Notes: a model not told the origin generated them from the letters alone. 64,000 nucleotides of DNA from Arthrobacter agilis (GCF_006494655.1 NZ_VHIM01000001.1:62001-126000), one strand, 5' to 3'. Counted from the first letter of the stretch, positions 1 to 9,702 are shown. Made by a program: numbers and translations.

Positions 1-111
1 GCTGAAACCGACCACGGCGCCGCAGTGCGGTGCGTCGACTCCGGCATGGGCCTCCTCGGGCGTGATCGGGGCGTCCGCGACGGCTGCGTGGACGACTTCA
101 CCGGTGGTCAT
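1..111 (-). CDS. moaE: Molybdopterin synthase large subunit MoaE, N-terminal fragment
   Basis: Only the first 37 codons lie in the window; the rest runs off the left edge. The start is the ATG at 109-111, and the peptide opens [20 protein letters not shown] and continues to HCGAVVGF, which matches the MoaE N-terminus. MoaE pairs with MoaD and transfers sulfur to precursor Z (cPMP) to make molybdopterin in the cytoplasm. It overlaps the end of the upstream moaB gene by 14 nt and closes the minus-strand moa run, so it is probably translated by coupling. Identity rests on a short N-terminus plus strong context. Confidence 0.75.
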   Translation of the reverse strand, partial: MTTGEVVHAAVADAPITPEEAHAGVDAPHCGAVVGFS

Positions 112-583
112 TGGTGCCTTCCAGTTGCGAACAGATGTGGTGGATGAGCGGTGAGAGGACGGCGAGCCCGTCGCGCACCCCGCCGGGCGAGCCGGGCAGG
201 TTGAGGACGAAGGTCGTCCCGGCCGTTCCTGCGAGCCCGCGGCTGAGGACGGCCGTCGGGATGGTGGCTGCGCCGGCGCTGCGGATGGCCTCGACGATCC
301 CCGGGAGGCTGCGCGTGAGGTATGGGGCGGTCTGCTCGGGGGTGGCGTCGTCGGGGCTGAGGCCCGTCCCGCCGCTCGTGATGAGCACGGCGGGGCGTGC
401 TTCGAGGGCCCGGCCGATGGCCGCACCCACCGCGTCGCCGTCGGGCACGATGACGGCGTCCGCGACAGCGAATCCGTGGTCGTAGAGCCAGGCGGCGATG
501 GCAGGGCCGCATTCGTCCTCGTAGGTCCCGGCGGCAGCCCTGGTGGAGGCGATGACGACCGCTGCGGCGCGCAGGGGTGTCAT
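98..583 (-). CDS. moaB: Molybdenum cofactor biosynthesis protein MoaB/MogA
   Basis: A 161-residue protein of the MoaB/MogA fold, which adenylylates molybdopterin before molybdate insertion. The pterin-binding signature [15 protein letters not shown] is intact, as is the C-terminal segment [16 protein letters not shown]. The start is the ATG at 581-583, which overlaps the moaC stop in an ATGA junction; the same frame stays open further upstream, but that stretch is arginine/glycine-rich noise inside moaC. MoaB and MogA cannot be told apart from sequence alone here. Lying between moaC and moaE in a tightly packed run, it is co-transcribed with them. Confidence 0.9.
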   Translation of the reverse strand: MTPLRAAAVVIASTRAAAGTYEDECGPAIAAWLYDHGFAVADAVIVPDGDAVGAAIGRALEARPAVLITSGGTGLSPDDATPEQTAPYLTRSLPGIVEAIRSAGAATIPTAVLSRGLAGTAGTTFVLNLPGSPGGVRDGLAVLSPLIHHICSQLEGTNDHR

Positions 584-1092
584 GCGGTCCAGTCCCCACT
601 CTTGCCACCGGACTTGGACATCACACGCGTCCCGTTGATCACGGCCCGCTTGTCCACGGCCTTGATCATGTCGTAGAGGGTGAGCGCGGCGACGGAGGCG
701 GCCGTCAGGGCCTCCATCTCGACGCCCGTCAGGGCCGTGGTCCGGACCAGCGCCACCACCCGCACCGAACCGCCCCGGGGCTCGAAATCGACGGTCACCT
801 TCGAGATCGGGAGGGGATGGCACAGCGGGATGAGCGTGGAGGTCTGCTTGGCGGCCATGATGCCGGCCACCCTCGCGACGGCGAGGGCGTCACCCTTCGG
901 CAGGGCACCCTCGGCGATGAGCGCGACGACGTCGGCCGTGGTCTCCAGGGTGGATTCGGCGACCGCCTCGCGGACGGTCGGCTGCTTGCCCGAGACGTCG
1001 ACCATCTGGGCGGTGCCGTCCGCCCTGACGTGGGACAGGCCGGGGGCCGGGCCCTGCGGCGGACCGTCGACCGGGACTGCTGGTGTTCTCAC
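580..1092 (-). CDS. moaC: Cyclic pyranopterin monophosphate synthase MoaC
   Basis: MoaC acts after MoaA to form cyclic pyranopterin monophosphate, the first stable Moco intermediate. The 170-residue product carries family blocks [26 protein letters not shown] and [21 protein letters not shown] place the start at GTG 1090-1092 because AAGGA lies seven bases upstream; a TTG at 1122 would extend the protein by ten residues but has no comparable ribosome-binding site. It lies 26 nt downstream of moeA and overlaps moaB by 4 nt. Confidence 0.93.
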   Translation of the reverse strand: MRTPAVPVDGPPQGPAPGLSHVRADGTAQMVDVSGKQPTVREAVAESTLETTADVVALIAEGALPKGDALAVARVAGIMAAKQTSTLIPLCHPLPISKVTVDFEPRGGSVRVVALVRTTALTGVEMEALTAASVAALTLYDMIKAVDKRAVINGTRVMSKSGGKSGDWTA

Positions 1093-1118
1093 GAGGAGGT
1101 CCTTTCTGCGGATTCCAT

Positions 1119-2426
1119 TCAATCAGGTCGGCGGGCGCCGGTGTCGTCCAGGACGAGGACGTCCTCGACGGCGAACGGGTCGGCTGGGACGGGACCGATC
1201 AGGGTGACCGTCACGGTGTCCCCCGCCTGCAGGGCGGTCACGCCCACGGGCACGTGGACGAGGCAGTTGGAGGCGGCGAGGGCGTGCAGGAGATGCGAGT
1301 CCGGTCCGCCGACCAGCGTCACCTTCCCGCCGCGGAACAGTCCGCGCCGCACCTGGTGCTTGGCTGCGGGACTGTCGAGGGCCTCCAGCAGGACGGCGTC
1401 GAGGTCCGGGCGGGGCGCCGGCACCCCGGTCAGCTGCTGGAGTGCCGGCCGCAGGAACATCTCGAAGGAGACGATGGCACTCACGGGATTGCCGGGAAAC
1501 CCGAGGAAGGGAATTCCCGAGATGGTCCCGTGCGCCTGCGGTCCGCCCGGCTGCAGCGCGACCGAGGAGAACTCCACACTGCTGCCGGCCAGCGCCTGCT
1601 TGACCACCTCGTAGGCGCCCTGGCTGATGCCTCCGGTACTGAGCACGAGGTTCGTGCTGCCCGCGGTGATGGCGGCGAAGGCGCGTTGGAGGACGGCGGG
1701 GTCGTCACCGAGGAGCCGGTGACGCTCGACGTCGGCACCGGCCTCGACCAGGGCGGCCTCGAGGAGGGTCGTGTTGGCGTCGTAGATCGTCCCGGGCGCG
1801 AGCGGCGCCCCGGGTTCGGCCACCTCGTCCCCCGTGGACAGCAGGAGAACGCGGAAACGGGGCCGCACCGGGACGGTTCCGACGCCGCAGGCCGCCAGCA
1901 GCCCGAGCTGCGCGGGTCCGAGGATCGTGCCTGCGACGAGCGCTGCCTCCCCCGCGGCGATGTCGCTGCCGGCCCGCCGCACGAACCTGCCGTGCTCGGT
2001 GGCCGGGAGGCCGACGGTCACGGGGGCTTCGGCAGTACGGGCCAGATCGGCCGCGGAGTAGAACTGCGGCGGGACTGCCTGTTCGATGGGTACGACGGCG
2101 GCGCCGCCGGCGGGCAGCATGGCACCGGTCATGATCGGTGCCGCTGTTCCCTCTGCCAGCGCCGCGGGCACCGCACCGGCGGGGATGGGATCGACCACCG
2201 TCAGAGCCCGTCCACCGCCGAGATCGGCGCCGTGGACGGCGTAGCCGTCCATCTGGGAGTTGTCGAAGGGCGGCAGGCTGACCGGTGCGGTGACGTCCGC
2301 GGCGAGGGCCCGGCCGAGCGCCCTGCGCAGGGGTACGGTCTCGGCGGTACCGCCGCCGTACCCGCTGCTCCAGCGAAGGAGGCCTGCGACGGCGGCGCGG
2401 TGCTCGGCCACTGTTCTTCTCATCAT
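1119..2426 (-). CDS. moeA: Molybdopterin molybdenumtransferase MoeA
   Basis: A 435-residue MoeA, which inserts molybdate into adenylylated molybdopterin. Visible family blocks are [15 protein letters not shown] near the N-terminus, STGDEV in the MoaB-like central domain, [11 protein letters not shown], and [16 protein letters not shown]. The C-terminal beta-barrel domain is present, so the gene is full length. The ATG at 2424-2426 has GGAGG just upstream. It sits between the sulfite-oxidase-type gene (96 nt gap) and moaC, in line with one minus-strand operon covering cofactor assembly and a client enzyme. Confidence 0.94.
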   Translation of the reverse strand: MMRRTVAEHRAAVAGLLRWSSGYGGGTAETVPLRRALGRALAADVTAPVSLPPFDNSQMDGYAVHGADLGGGRALTVVDPIPAGAVPAALAEGTAAPIMTGAMLPAGGAAVVPIEQAVPPQFYSAADLARTAEAPVTVGLPATEHGRFVRRAGSDIAAGEAALVAGTILGPAQLGLLAACGVGTVPVRPRFRVLLLSTGDEVAEPGAPLAPGTIYDANTTLLEAALVEAGADVERHRLLGDDPAVLQRAFAAITAGSTNLVLSTGGISQGAYEVVKQALAGSSVEFSSVALQPGGPQAHGTISGIPFLGFPGNPVSAIVSFEMFLRPALQQLTGVPAPRPDLDAVLLEALDSPAAKHQVRRGLFRGGKVTLVGGPDSHLLHALAASNCLVHVPVGVTALQAGDTVTVTLIGPVPADPFAVEDVLVLDDTGARRPD

Positions 2427-2522
2427 TGCCCTCCGCAGTGCCGGTCATCCGCCTGCCGCCGGGGCCACGAGCAGTGCGACGGGTCGCGGGCCGCGCAGCC
2501 AGGCGTCGGAGGCGTTGATGGT

Positions 2523-4082
2523 CTAGGTCACGGTGAACGTTACCGTGTGGAGCCCCTCGGACCCGTCAGGCGCGGGGGCGACGGTGGCCTCGGACTGTGC
2601 CTGACCGTCGCGGTCCACGGCCCGGCACTGGACGGTGTGCGGCCCGGCGGCAAGATCGAGGGTGATGCTGTACTGGCACCAGGTGTCGGCGGAGATCGCG
2701 GTGGCGAGGGTGGCCCGCTGCCACGGACCGCCGTCGGCCCGCACGTCCACGGCGGCCACCCCCCGGTGCTGGGCCCAGGCGACACCGGCGACGACGACGC
2801 CGCCCGCGGGGACCCGCGCGTTCGATCGTGGGACATCCACGCGGGAGGACGTCTTGACGGGGCCGCGCTCGGACCAGCCGCGCGTGGACCAGTACGCCGC
2901 ATCGTCCGCATACCGCGTGACCTTGAGCTCGCTGACCCATTTCGTCGCGGAGACGAAGCCGAATAGGCCGGGCACCACGAGCCGCACCGGGAAGCCGTGC
3001 TCGACCGGCAGCGGGGCTCCGTTCATCCCGACCGCGATCAGTGAGTCCCGTGCATCCGTGAGCGCCTCCAGGGGTGTGCCGGCGGTGAACCCGTCGACGC
3101 TCGTGGACAGCACCATGTCGGCGCCGGGACGGATGCCGGCCCGCGCGAGGAGGTCGCGCACGGGCCACCCGAGCCAGCGGGCGTTGCCGGTGAGGCCCCC
3201 GCCCACTGTGTTGGAGACGCAGGCCAGGGTCACGTACCGCTCGACCAGCGGTTCGGCGAGTAGTTCGTCGAAGGTGATCTCGATCTCGCGCTCGACGAGG
3301 CCCGTCACCCTGAGGGTCCAGTCCCCGGGATCGACGACGGGGACCACGAGGGCGGTGTCGATGCGGTAGAAGTCGCCGGAGGCCGTCACGAGATCACTGA
3401 TCCCGTCGACGTCGAGCTCCGCCCCGTCCGGGATGAAGGAGCCTTCGGGGGGCGGTGGTGCCCCCGATTCGGTGGGGGCGGGCAGCGTGATGGCGGACCG
3501 CCGGCGAGTGACGGCTGTCTGCGACGTCCGGACCGCCGTCGCTGCGCCGCCCGTTGCCACAGCCACCGCCGCTGCTGCCCCCGCCCCCTGGAGGAAGCGG
3601 CGTCGCGCCGGGGAGGAACGCGCCGGCAGGTCCTCGCCGGCGACGCCGACCCACCTGGCAAGGGCGCGGATGAGTGCATCGAGGACGAGCACGGCCACCA
3701 GTGTCGCGACGACGGGTGCCGCGAAGGACACGAGGGATGCCTGGGGCCGCGAGGCGACGGCCAGGGCTCCCAGGGCTCCGAATCCGAGGATCACGGCCCT
3801 GCCGGTGTAGGCCCGCCGGTCCTCGAACGCACCCGCCGCAAGGGCGAGGCCCGCGATCAGGACGGCGATCGTGGCGAGGAGGACCGCCTTGTCCGCGGTC
3901 CCGAACCACGAGATGGCCCAGTCCTTGACTCCCGGGGGCAGACCGTCGATCACCGCGGAGCCGACGGCGGAGACGGGTGTCACCGACGGGCTCAGCGCGG
4001 CCGCGGTGAGCTCGCCGCCGATCACGCCCAGGCCGACGGCGAGGCCGCCCGAGATTCCCGCCCATGCACGCCGTCGCATCAT
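2523..4082 (-). CDS. Membrane-anchored molybdopterin oxidoreductase, sulfite oxidase family
   Basis: The 519-residue protein has an N-terminal membrane part and a C-terminal SUOX-type molybdopterin domain followed by a Mo-co dimerisation/immunoglobulin-like domain. Hydrophobic helices run at about residues 10-31, 66-86, 95-112 and 117-138; then comes ARRRFLQGAG at about 159-168, leading into a fifth helix. The expected molybdenum-ligating cysteine is C288 in VTLACVSN. The RR motif before the last helix suggests the folded cofactor domain is exported by Tat, while the first four helices use Sec. Start is the ATG pair at 4080-4082; a longer reading frame upstream is non-coding noise in the divergent promoter region. 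Substrate unknown. It is a likely client of the adjacent Moco genes. Confidence 0.85.
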   Translation of the reverse strand: MMRRRAWAGISGGLAVGLGVIGGELTAAALSPSVTPVSAVGSAVIDGLPPGVKDWAISWFGTADKAVLLATIAVLIAGLALAAGAFEDRRAYTGRAVILGFGALGALAVASRPQASLVSFAAPVVATLVAVLVLDALIRALARWVGVAGEDLPARSSPARRRFLQGAGAAAAVAVATGGAATAVRTSQTAVTRRRSAITLPAPTESGAPPPPEGSFIPDGAELDVDGISDLVTASGDFYRIDTALVVPVVDPGDWTLRVTGLVEREIEITFDELLAEPLVERYVTLACVSNTVGGGLTGNARWLGWPVRDLLARAGIRPGADMVLSTSVDGFTAGTPLEALTDARDSLIAVGMNGAPLPVEHGFPVRLVVPGLFGFVSATKWVSELKVTRYADDAAYWSTRGWSERGPVKTSSRVDVPRSNARVPAGGVVVAGVAWAQHRGVAAVDVRADGGPWQRATLATAISADTWCQYSITLDLAAGPHTVQCRAVDRDGQAQSEATVAPAPDGSEGLHTVTFTVT

Positions 4083-4278
4083 CGTCGCCCTCCCTCCCGG
4101 CCCCTGCGGCACGGTGCCGGGCGGAGCAGTACCCTCCCTACACGCGCTCCCGGCCCGCGGGGTTCCCTCCACGGCCCCAGCCCGTCCCTGTGCCCGGCCC
4201 CGCCTACAGCGTCGACGGCCACGACGGAAGCCCCGGCCGTCCTCGGGCCGGCCGTAGGGGCGGGGCCCGCGGAGGGCG

Positions 4279-4284
4279 TACCCT
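4279..4284 (+). promoter_or_regulatory. Candidate -10 box of a leaderless moaA promoter
   Basis: TACCCT fits the actinobacterial TANNNT -10 pattern and ends six bases before the moaA ATG at 4291. No Shine-Dalgarno sequence is visible before that ATG, so a leaderless transcript is the simplest reading. The rest of the 208-nt divergent gap (4083-4290) is GC-rich and shows no molybdenum riboswitch or strong hairpin that I could recognise. Confidence 0.4.
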
Positions 4285-4290
4285 CGACTC

Positions 4291-5361
4291 ATGGGAATCC
4301 ACCTGGGCATGCCGAGTGCTGCCCCTGCAGCGGTCGTCGCTGGGCTGCTGGACACCAACGGCCGGCAAGCCACGGACATGCGCCTGTCACTGACCGACAA
4401 ATGCAATCTGCGCTGCACCTACTGCATGCCCGCGGAGGGCCTGAACTGGCTGCAGAAGGATCAGGTCCTCTCCCGCAGCGAGATCGTCCGGTTGGTGCGC
4501 ATCGGCGTCGACAGCCTGGGGATCAGGGAACTCCGGCTCACCGGAGGTGAGCCGCTCGTGCGGGCCGACCTCCTGGACATCATCCGGGACATCCGGACGA
4601 ACCACCCCGAGCTGCCCATCTCCATGACCACCAACGCACTGGGCCTCGACCGCAGGGCAGCGCAGCTCAAGGAGGCGGGCCTCACCCGGATCAACGTGTC
4701 CATGGACTCCCTCCACCCGGAGACCTTCGCGCAGCTCACCCGGCGCCCCTTCCTCGACCGCGTCCTGAAGGGGATCGAGGCTGCGGCAGAGGCCGGGCTC
4801 GGTCTGGTCAAGATCAACGCCGTCCTCATGCGCGGCATCAACGACCACGAGGCGCCGGATCTCGTCGAATGGGCGGTAGCGCGAGGCTTCGAGCTCCGGT
4901 TCATCGAGCAGATGCCCCTCGACGCGGACCACGGCTGGACCAAGGAGGGCATGGTGACGGCGGCCGAGATGCGCGCTCTCGTCGAGCGGCGCTTCGTCCT
5001 CACCCCCGATCCACGCAATCGTGACGGTGCCCCGGCCGAGCGCTGGGAGGTCCGGGCGCAGGAGACGCCCGACGTCGTCCTCGGGACGGTGGGCATCATC
5101 GCCTCCGTCACCGAACCGTTCTGCGCCGACTGCCGGCGCACTCGCGTCACCGCCGAGGGCAAGGTCATGAGCTGCCTGTTCTCGCGCGAGGAGACGGACC
5201 TCAGGGACCTCCTCCGTGCCGGCGCGGACGACGACGCGATCGCGCAGCGCTGGCGCGACGCGATGTGGCTGAAGCCCAAGGCACACGGCATGGGACACAC
5301 GGGGCTCGGCGCCGACGACTTCGTGCAGCCCGATCGATCGATGAGCGCCATCGGTGGCTGA
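4291..5361 (+). CDS. moaA: GTP 3',8-cyclase MoaA
   Basis: A radical-SAM enzyme that, with MoaC, converts GTP to cyclic pyranopterin monophosphate. The 356-residue product shows the SAM cluster CNLRCTYC near residue 36, the GGEPLVR segment, and the second iron-sulfur site near the C-terminus (CADCRRTRVTAEGKVMSC). It ends in MSAIGG; the double-glycine tail is functionally important in MoaA. The gene diverges from the minus-strand Mo enzyme and overlaps moaD by 8 nt. Start ATG 4291 is chosen because it lies right behind a -10-like box and gives a normal length. Confidence 0.95.
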   Translation: MGIHLGMPSAAPAAVVAGLLDTNGRQATDMRLSLTDKCNLRCTYCMPAEGLNWLQKDQVLSRSEIVRLVRIGVDSLGIRELRLTGGEPLVRADLLDIIRDIRTNHPELPISMTTNALGLDRRAAQLKEAGLTRINVSMDSLHPETFAQLTRRPFLDRVLKGIEAAAEAGLGLVKINAVLMRGINDHEAPDLVEWAVARGFELRFIEQMPLDADHGWTKEGMVTAAEMRALVERRFVLTPDPRNRDGAPAERWEVRAQETPDVVLGTVGIIASVTEPFCADCRRTRVTAEGKVMSCLFSREETDLRDLLRAGADDDAIAQRWRDAMWLKPKAHGMGHTGLGADDFVQPDRSMSAIGG

Positions 5362-5614
5362 GCTGCTCGTGCGGTACTTCGGAGCGGCGAAGGCCGCCTC
5401 GGGTGTGGACCAGGAACGCCTGCCTGCCGGACGTCCGTTGACGGACCTGCTGACCGACCTGCGCCGAAGGCCGGCCACTCCCGGGTCGCCGTCGCTCGGG
5501 AAGGTCCTCGATCGCAGCAGCTTCCTGCTCAACGAGGTGGCCCTGCGGGACCGTGCGACGGTCCTCCGGCCCGACGACGTCCTCGACATCCTGCCGCCGT
5601 TCGCCGGCGGATAG
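5354..5614 (+). CDS. moaD: Molybdopterin synthase sulfur carrier MoaD
   Basis: An 86-residue ubiquitin-fold protein ending in PPFAGG, the C-terminal Gly-Gly that is thiocarboxylated to donate sulfur to MoaE. The N-terminal strand LLVRYFGAAKAASG is typical. The GTG start at 5354 lies inside the end of moaA (8-nt overlap), implying coupled translation. Its partner moaE is at the far end of the divergent minus-strand operon, so the two synthase subunits come from different transcripts. Confidence 0.92.
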   Translation: MAELLVRYFGAAKAASGVDQERLPAGRPLTDLLTDLRRRPATPGSPSLGKVLDRSSFLLNEVALRDRATVLRPDDVLDILPPFAGG

Positions 5615-5634
5615 CGCCTGGTCAGGCGCTATCC
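5609..5634. terminator. Bidirectional hairpin between convergent moaD and M16 protease genes
   Basis: A perfect 12-bp inverted repeat, GGATAGCGCCTG and its complement, separated by only GT; in RNA the loop would open to about six bases. It begins inside the moaD stop region and lies between two convergent genes, so it can terminate both. The T-tract is poor, as is common in high-GC actinobacteria. Confidence 0.7.
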
Positions 5635-5674
5635 CACCGGAGCATCCGTGCGGCCCCGCACGCCGAGCACTCCC

Positions 5675-7042
5675 CTAGCCCGAGAAATCGGCCTCGGTGT
5701 CGAACGGGCCGACGACGACGATCGTCCGAGGAGCCGCCGCCAGTTCGCGGGCCAGCGCCTGGACGTCCTCGGCGGTGACGGATCTGATGCGGTCGAGTGA
5801 GGCGTCCATATCGACGAACTCCCCCGATACGAGTTCGGACCGGCCGAGGCGGGACATGCGGGAACTGCTGTCCTCGAGCGCCATCACCAGGCCGCCGGAG
5901 AGTTGTCCCACGGCCTTGCGGAGCTCCTCCGCGTCGATCCCGTCGGCGGCGAGCCGGTCCAGCTCAGCACCGAGCAGTCCGATCACCTGCCCGGTCTTCG
6001 CCGGCGAGCACCCGGCGTACATGCCGAAGTACCCGGCATCGGCGTAGGCGGCCGAGAAGGAGTAGGTCGAGTACACGAGTCCGCGCTTCTCGCGGACCTC
6101 CTGGAACAACCGTGAGGACATCCCGCCGCCGAGCACCGCATTCAGGACGCTCATCGCGAAGCGGCGCTCGTCGGTCGCCGTCAGGGACGGGCAGCCGATG
6201 AGGATGTTCGACTGTTCGACGGCGCGGCGGATGACGTGCGTCCCCGTCACGCCGTGGACGGGCGTGGTGGCCGTCGAGCGGCGAGCAACCGGCAGTGCGC
6301 CCTCGTCGAGCAACCAGCCCGCCGTCTCGAGCGCCTCCTGCACCAGCCGGCACACGACGTCGTGGTCGAGACCCCCGGCGGCGGTGACCACGAGCTCAGA
6401 CGGCACGTAGTACTGCCGGTAGTGAGCGAGGACGGAGGCGCGCGGCACCGCCCGGATCGCCTCGGGGGTCCCCCCGATCGGGCGGCCGAGGGGATGGTCG
6501 CCCAGGACGAGCTCGACGAACTTCTCGTGGGCCACGTCCCCGGGATCGTCGCTGTCCATCGCGATCTCCTCGAGGATGACATCGCGCTCCTGCTCGAGTT
6601 CCTCGGGATCGAGCACCGCCGAGGTGACCATGTCGGCGATCACGTCGATGGCCATGGGGAGGTCGGAGTCGAGCACCCGGGCGTAGTAGCACGTGTTCTC
6701 CTTCGCCGTGGCCGCATTGGACTCACCTCCCACCTCGTCGAAGGCCGAGGCGATGTCCATGGCGCTCCGGCGCTCCGTGCCCTTGAAGAGCAGATGCTCG
6801 AGGAAGTGGGTGCTGCCGTGCTGCCCGTCGGCCTCGTCGCGGGAGCCGACCCCCACCCAGAAACCGATCGTCGCCGAGCGCTGCCCGGGCATGGCCTCGG
6901 TGAGGACCCGGACGCCGCCGGGCAGGACGGTGCGCCGCACGACGTTCCCGCCCGGGTCGCCGGACACGAAGGTATGGTCGGAGCCCTGCGCATCACCGGG
7001 GGTGGGCAGCAGGGGAAGGGACACTACGGAGGACAGGGACAT
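5675..7042 (-). CDS. M16 family zinc metalloprotease (insulinase/processing-peptidase type)
   Basis: A 455-residue cytoplasmic protease with the inverted zinc motif HFLEH at residues 79-83 and the downstream acidic segment ERDVILEEIAMDSDD that supplies the third zinc ligand. The second, non-catalytic M16 half follows, containing GGGMSSRLFQEVREKRGLVY. Length and motif order fit single-chain bacterial M16B enzymes that sit next to pnp in many actinobacteria; the physiological substrate is not known. The start is at 7042, downstream of the pnp terminator hairpin. Confidence 0.9.
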   Translation of the reverse strand: MSLSSVVSLPLLPTPGDAQGSDHTFVSGDPGGNVVRRTVLPGGVRVLTEAMPGQRSATIGFWVGVGSRDEADGQHGSTHFLEHLLFKGTERRSAMDIASAFDEVGGESNAATAKENTCYYARVLDSDLPMAIDVIADMVTSAVLDPEELEQERDVILEEIAMDSDDPGDVAHEKFVELVLGDHPLGRPIGGTPEAIRAVPRASVLAHYRQYYVPSELVVTAAGGLDHDVVCRLVQEALETAGWLLDEGALPVARRSTATTPVHGVTGTHVIRRAVEQSNILIGCPSLTATDERRFAMSVLNAVLGGGMSSRLFQEVREKRGLVYSTYSFSAAYADAGYFGMYAGCSPAKTGQVIGLLGAELDRLAADGIDAEELRKAVGQLSGGLVMALEDSSSRMSRLGRSELVSGEFVDMDASLDRIRSVTAEDVQALARELAAAPRTIVVVGPFDTEADFSG

Positions 7043-7073
7043 CCGGGTCTTTCTGATGGTTCGGGAAAGCCAG

Positions 7074-7118
7074 ACGGCCCCGACACCGACCGAATCGATC
7101 GGCGGGCGTCGGGGCCGT
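7074..7118 (-). terminator. Terminator hairpin downstream of pnp
   Basis: A perfect 11-bp inverted repeat (ACGGCCCCGAC and its complement) with a 23-nt loop lies 31 nt past the pnp stop and before the protease gene. It probably ends or attenuates the pnp transcript while letting some readthrough supply the protease gene. Confidence 0.65.
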
Positions 7119-7149
7119 GCGGCGCGCTCAGGATGAGCGGATCACGAGA

Positions 7150-9405
7150 CTAGTTGGCCTCTGCGACCTCGGGCAGCTCGATACCGGCGTCCTCGGAGTC
7201 GCCGGCCTCGTCCGCCACCACGGGCGAGAGGGACAGCTTTCCGCGGTCGTCGACCTTGGTGATCTCGACCTGGACCTTCTGGCCCACGGACACGACCTCG
7301 TCGACGTTGTCGACGCGCTTGCCACCGGCGAGCTTGCGCAGCTCGGAGATGTGCAGCAGGCCGTCCTTGCCCGGGGTCAGCGAGACGAAGGCGCCGAAGG
7401 TGGTGGTCTTGACGACCGTCCCCAGGTAGCGCTCGCCGATCTCGGGGACCTGCGGGTTCGCGATGGCGTTGACCGCGGCACGCGCGGCTTCGGCCGACTC
7501 ACCGTTCGTCGCACCGATGAGGACGGTTCCGTCGTCCTCGATCGAGATGTCGGCTCCGGTGTCCTCCTGGATCTGGTTGATCATCTTGCCCTTGGGGCCG
7601 ATGACCTCGCCGATCTTGTCCACGGGGATCTTGACCGAGATGATCCGCGGCGCGAACTCGGAGAGCTCGTCCGGGGTGTCGATCGCGGCCTGGAGCACGC
7701 CCAGGATGTGCAGGCGGGCCTCGCGGGCCTGCTTCAGGGCTGCGGCCAGGACCGACGCCGGGATGCCGTCGAGCTTCGTGTCCAGCTGGATGGCCGTGAC
7801 GAACTCGGAGGTACCGGCGACCTTGAAGTCCATGTCACCGAACGCATCCTCGGCTCCGAGGATGTCCGTCAGCGCCGCGTAGCGGGTCTGGCCGTCGACC
7901 TCGTCGGAGACGAGACCCATGGCGATACCGGCGACCGGGGCGCGGAGCGGGACACCCGCGTTGAGCAGGGAGAGCGTCGAGGCGCAGACCGAACCCATCG
8001 AGGTCGAGCCGTTGGAGCTCAGTGCCTCGGAGACCTGGCGGATCGCGTAGGGGAACTCCTCGCGGGTCGGCAGGACGGGCACGAGGGCCCGCTCCGCCAG
8101 TGCTCCGTGACCGATCTCGCGGCGCTTCGGCGAACCGACGCGGCCGGTCTCACCGGTGGAGTAGGGCGGGAAGTTGTAGTTGTGCATGTAGCGCTTGCGC
8201 GTGACGGGCGACAGCGAGTCGATCTGCTGCTCCATCTTGAGCATGTTCAGCGTGGTGACGCCCATGATCTGGGTCTCGCCGCGCTCGAAGATCGCCGATC
8301 CGTGGACACGCGGCAGCACCTCGACCTCGGCGGTCAGCTTGCGGATGTCGCTGAGGCCACGGCCGTCGATGCGGACCTGGTCCTTGAGGATGCGCTGGCG
8401 CACGACGGCCTTGGTCAGCGAGCGGAAGGCTGCGGACAGTTCCTTTTCGCGTCCCTCGAACTGGCTGCCCAGGGTGTCCAGGAGCTCGGCCTTCAGGGCG
8501 TCGGAGGCGCTCTCGCGCTCCTGCTTGTCGGCGATCTGGAAGACCTGCGCGAGCTTGTCGGAGCCTGCGGACTCGATGGCCGAGTAGACGTCGTCCTGGT
8601 AGTCCAGGAACACGGGGAACTCGACGGTGGGCTTTGCGGCGCGCGACGCGAGGTCGGCCTGCGCCTCGCACAGGGCGCGGATGAAGGGCTTGGCCGCCTC
8701 GAGGCCGTCGGCGACGATCTCCTCGGTCGGGGCGGTGGCTCCGTTCTCCTTGATGAGGTTCCACGAGTTGTCGGTTGCCTCTGCCTCGACCATCATGATC
8801 GCGACGTCGTCACCGGCGATGCGACCCGCGACCACCATGTCGAAGACCGAGTTCTCGAGCTCGGAGTGCTTCGGGAAGGCGATCCACTGGTCGTTGCCGC
8901 TGCCGTCGGAGACGAGTGCGACACGCACGCCACCGATCGGACCCGAGAAGGGAAGGCCGGAGAGCTGCGTGGACATCGACGCCGCGTTGATGGCGACGAC
9001 GTCGTAGCGCACGTCGGGGTTGATCGCGAGGATGGTCACGACCACCTGGACCTCGTTGCGGAGACCCTTCACGAAGGCCGGGCGCAGCGGACGGTCCATG
9101 AGGCGGCAGGCCAGGATGGCCTCCGTCGAGGGGCGGCCCTCACGGCGGAAGAACGAGCCCGGGATGCGGCCCGCGGCGTACATGCGCTCTTCGACGTCCA
9201 CCGTCAGGGGGAAGAAGTCGAAGCCCTCGCGCGGGTGCTTGCCGGCCGTGGTGGCCGAGAGCAGCGCGGTGTCCTCGTCGATGTAGACCATGGCGGACCC
9301 TGCGGCCTGCTGGGCGAGACGCCCGGTCTCGAAGCGGACGGTGCGTGTGCCGAAGCGACCGTTGTCGATCACTGCTTCGGCGAATTCAATTTCGGGACCC
9401 TCCAA
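7150..9405 (-). CDS. pnp: Polyribonucleotide nucleotidyltransferase (PNPase / guanosine pentaphosphate synthetase)
   Basis: A phosphorolytic 3'-5' exoribonuclease; actinobacterial versions also make pppGpp. The 751-residue product has two RNase PH-like domains, a KH domain with [16 protein letters not shown], and a C-terminal S1 domain ([18 protein letters not shown]). I place the start at TTG 9403-9405, preceded by GGAGGTGA at five bases, giving a protein that opens [19 protein letters not shown] at 9456 would add 17 residues not seen in the family and lacks a good ribosome site. It follows rpsO, the usual bacterial order. Confidence 0.95.
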   Translation of the reverse strand: MEGPEIEFAEAVIDNGRFGTRTVRFETGRLAQQAAGSAMVYIDEDTALLSATTAGKHPREGFDFFPLTVDVEERMYAAGRIPGSFFRREGRPSTEAILACRLMDRPLRPAFVKGLRNEVQVVVTILAINPDVRYDVVAINAASMSTQLSGLPFSGPIGGVRVALVSDGSGNDQWIAFPKHSELENSVFDMVVAGRIAGDDVAIMMVEAEATDNSWNLIKENGATAPTEEIVADGLEAAKPFIRALCEAQADLASRAAKPTVEFPVFLDYQDDVYSAIESAGSDKLAQVFQIADKQERESASDALKAELLDTLGSQFEGREKELSAAFRSLTKAVVRQRILKDQVRIDGRGLSDIRKLTAEVEVLPRVHGSAIFERGETQIMGVTTLNMLKMEQQIDSLSPVTRKRYMHNYNFPPYSTGETGRVGSPKRREIGHGALAERALVPVLPTREEFPYAIRQVSEALSSNGSTSMGSVCASTLSLLNAGVPLRAPVAGIAMGLVSDEVDGQTRYAALTDILGAEDAFGDMDFKVAGTSEFVTAIQLDTKLDGIPASVLAAALKQAREARLHILGVLQAAIDTPDELSEFAPRIISVKIPVDKIGEVIGPKGKMINQIQEDTGADISIEDDGTVLIGATNGESAEAARAAVNAIANPQVPEIGERYLGTVVKTTTFGAFVSLTPGKDGLLHISELRKLAGGKRVDNVDEVVSVGQKVQVEITKVDDRGKLSLSPVVADEAGDSEDAGIELPEVAEAN

Positions 9406-9461
9406 GAGAGTCACCTCCGTTTCTGTGTCTGTATGGGTGTCGGAGGCAATCGGCACCCGTC

Positions 9462-9489
9462 GTGGTCTCGTCCCTCATGGACGGACCAC
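9462..9489 (-). promoter_or_regulatory. Stem-loop in the pnp 5' leader
   Basis: Two nested inverted repeats (GTGGTC/GACCAC outside, CGTCC/GGACG inside, loop CTCAT) form a stem of about 11 pairs with one bulged base, 57-84 nt upstream of the pnp TTG start. In E. coli a leader stem is cut by RNase III and PNPase represses its own translation; a similar role here is inference from position. Confidence 0.4.
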
Positions 9490-9663
9490 AAGCACCCGGT
9501 CTTCGATCGAGATCCACGGAACGGCCGTCGTGGCGTTCCGGAGACCACTACCGAGGACCGCGAATGCGCGGTGCCGGTTGGCTCCTGCTGTGCGTTGCCC
9601 GCCCCTGCTCGCGCAGGTGGCGTCGGTACTGCTGTGCGGGACGTCGTCCCGCCCGTCGCGATC

Positions 9664-9702
9664 CTCCGGCGAACCGGAGCCGGGCCCTGACGGAGGGGCC
9701 CG
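9664..9702 (-). promoter_or_regulatory. Two adjacent small hairpins in the rpsO-pnp spacer
   Basis: CTCCGG/CCGGAG (9664-9679, four-base loop) and CGGGCCC/GGGCCCG (9681-9702) sit directly after the rpsO terminator. With the terminator and the leader stem-loop they make up most of the recognisable structure in the roughly 360-nt spacer 9406-9765, in which I see no gene. They may slow readthrough or mark processing sites. Confidence 0.3.

Noticed and set aside
1083..2966. Open frame antisense to moeA and the Mo-enzyme gene
   Set aside because: Spans two real genes and a spacer on the other strand without any recognisable domain.
4083..4290. Molybdenum-cofactor riboswitch in the moa divergent region
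   Set aside because: No matching conserved stems could be recognised by eye, and a leaderless moaA start leaves little room.
7117..9690. Very long open frame opposite pnp on the plus strand
   Set aside because: It mirrors pnp codon by codon and has low-complexity, D/R/G/V-rich composition with no family motif; expected as an artefact in very GC-rich coding DNA.
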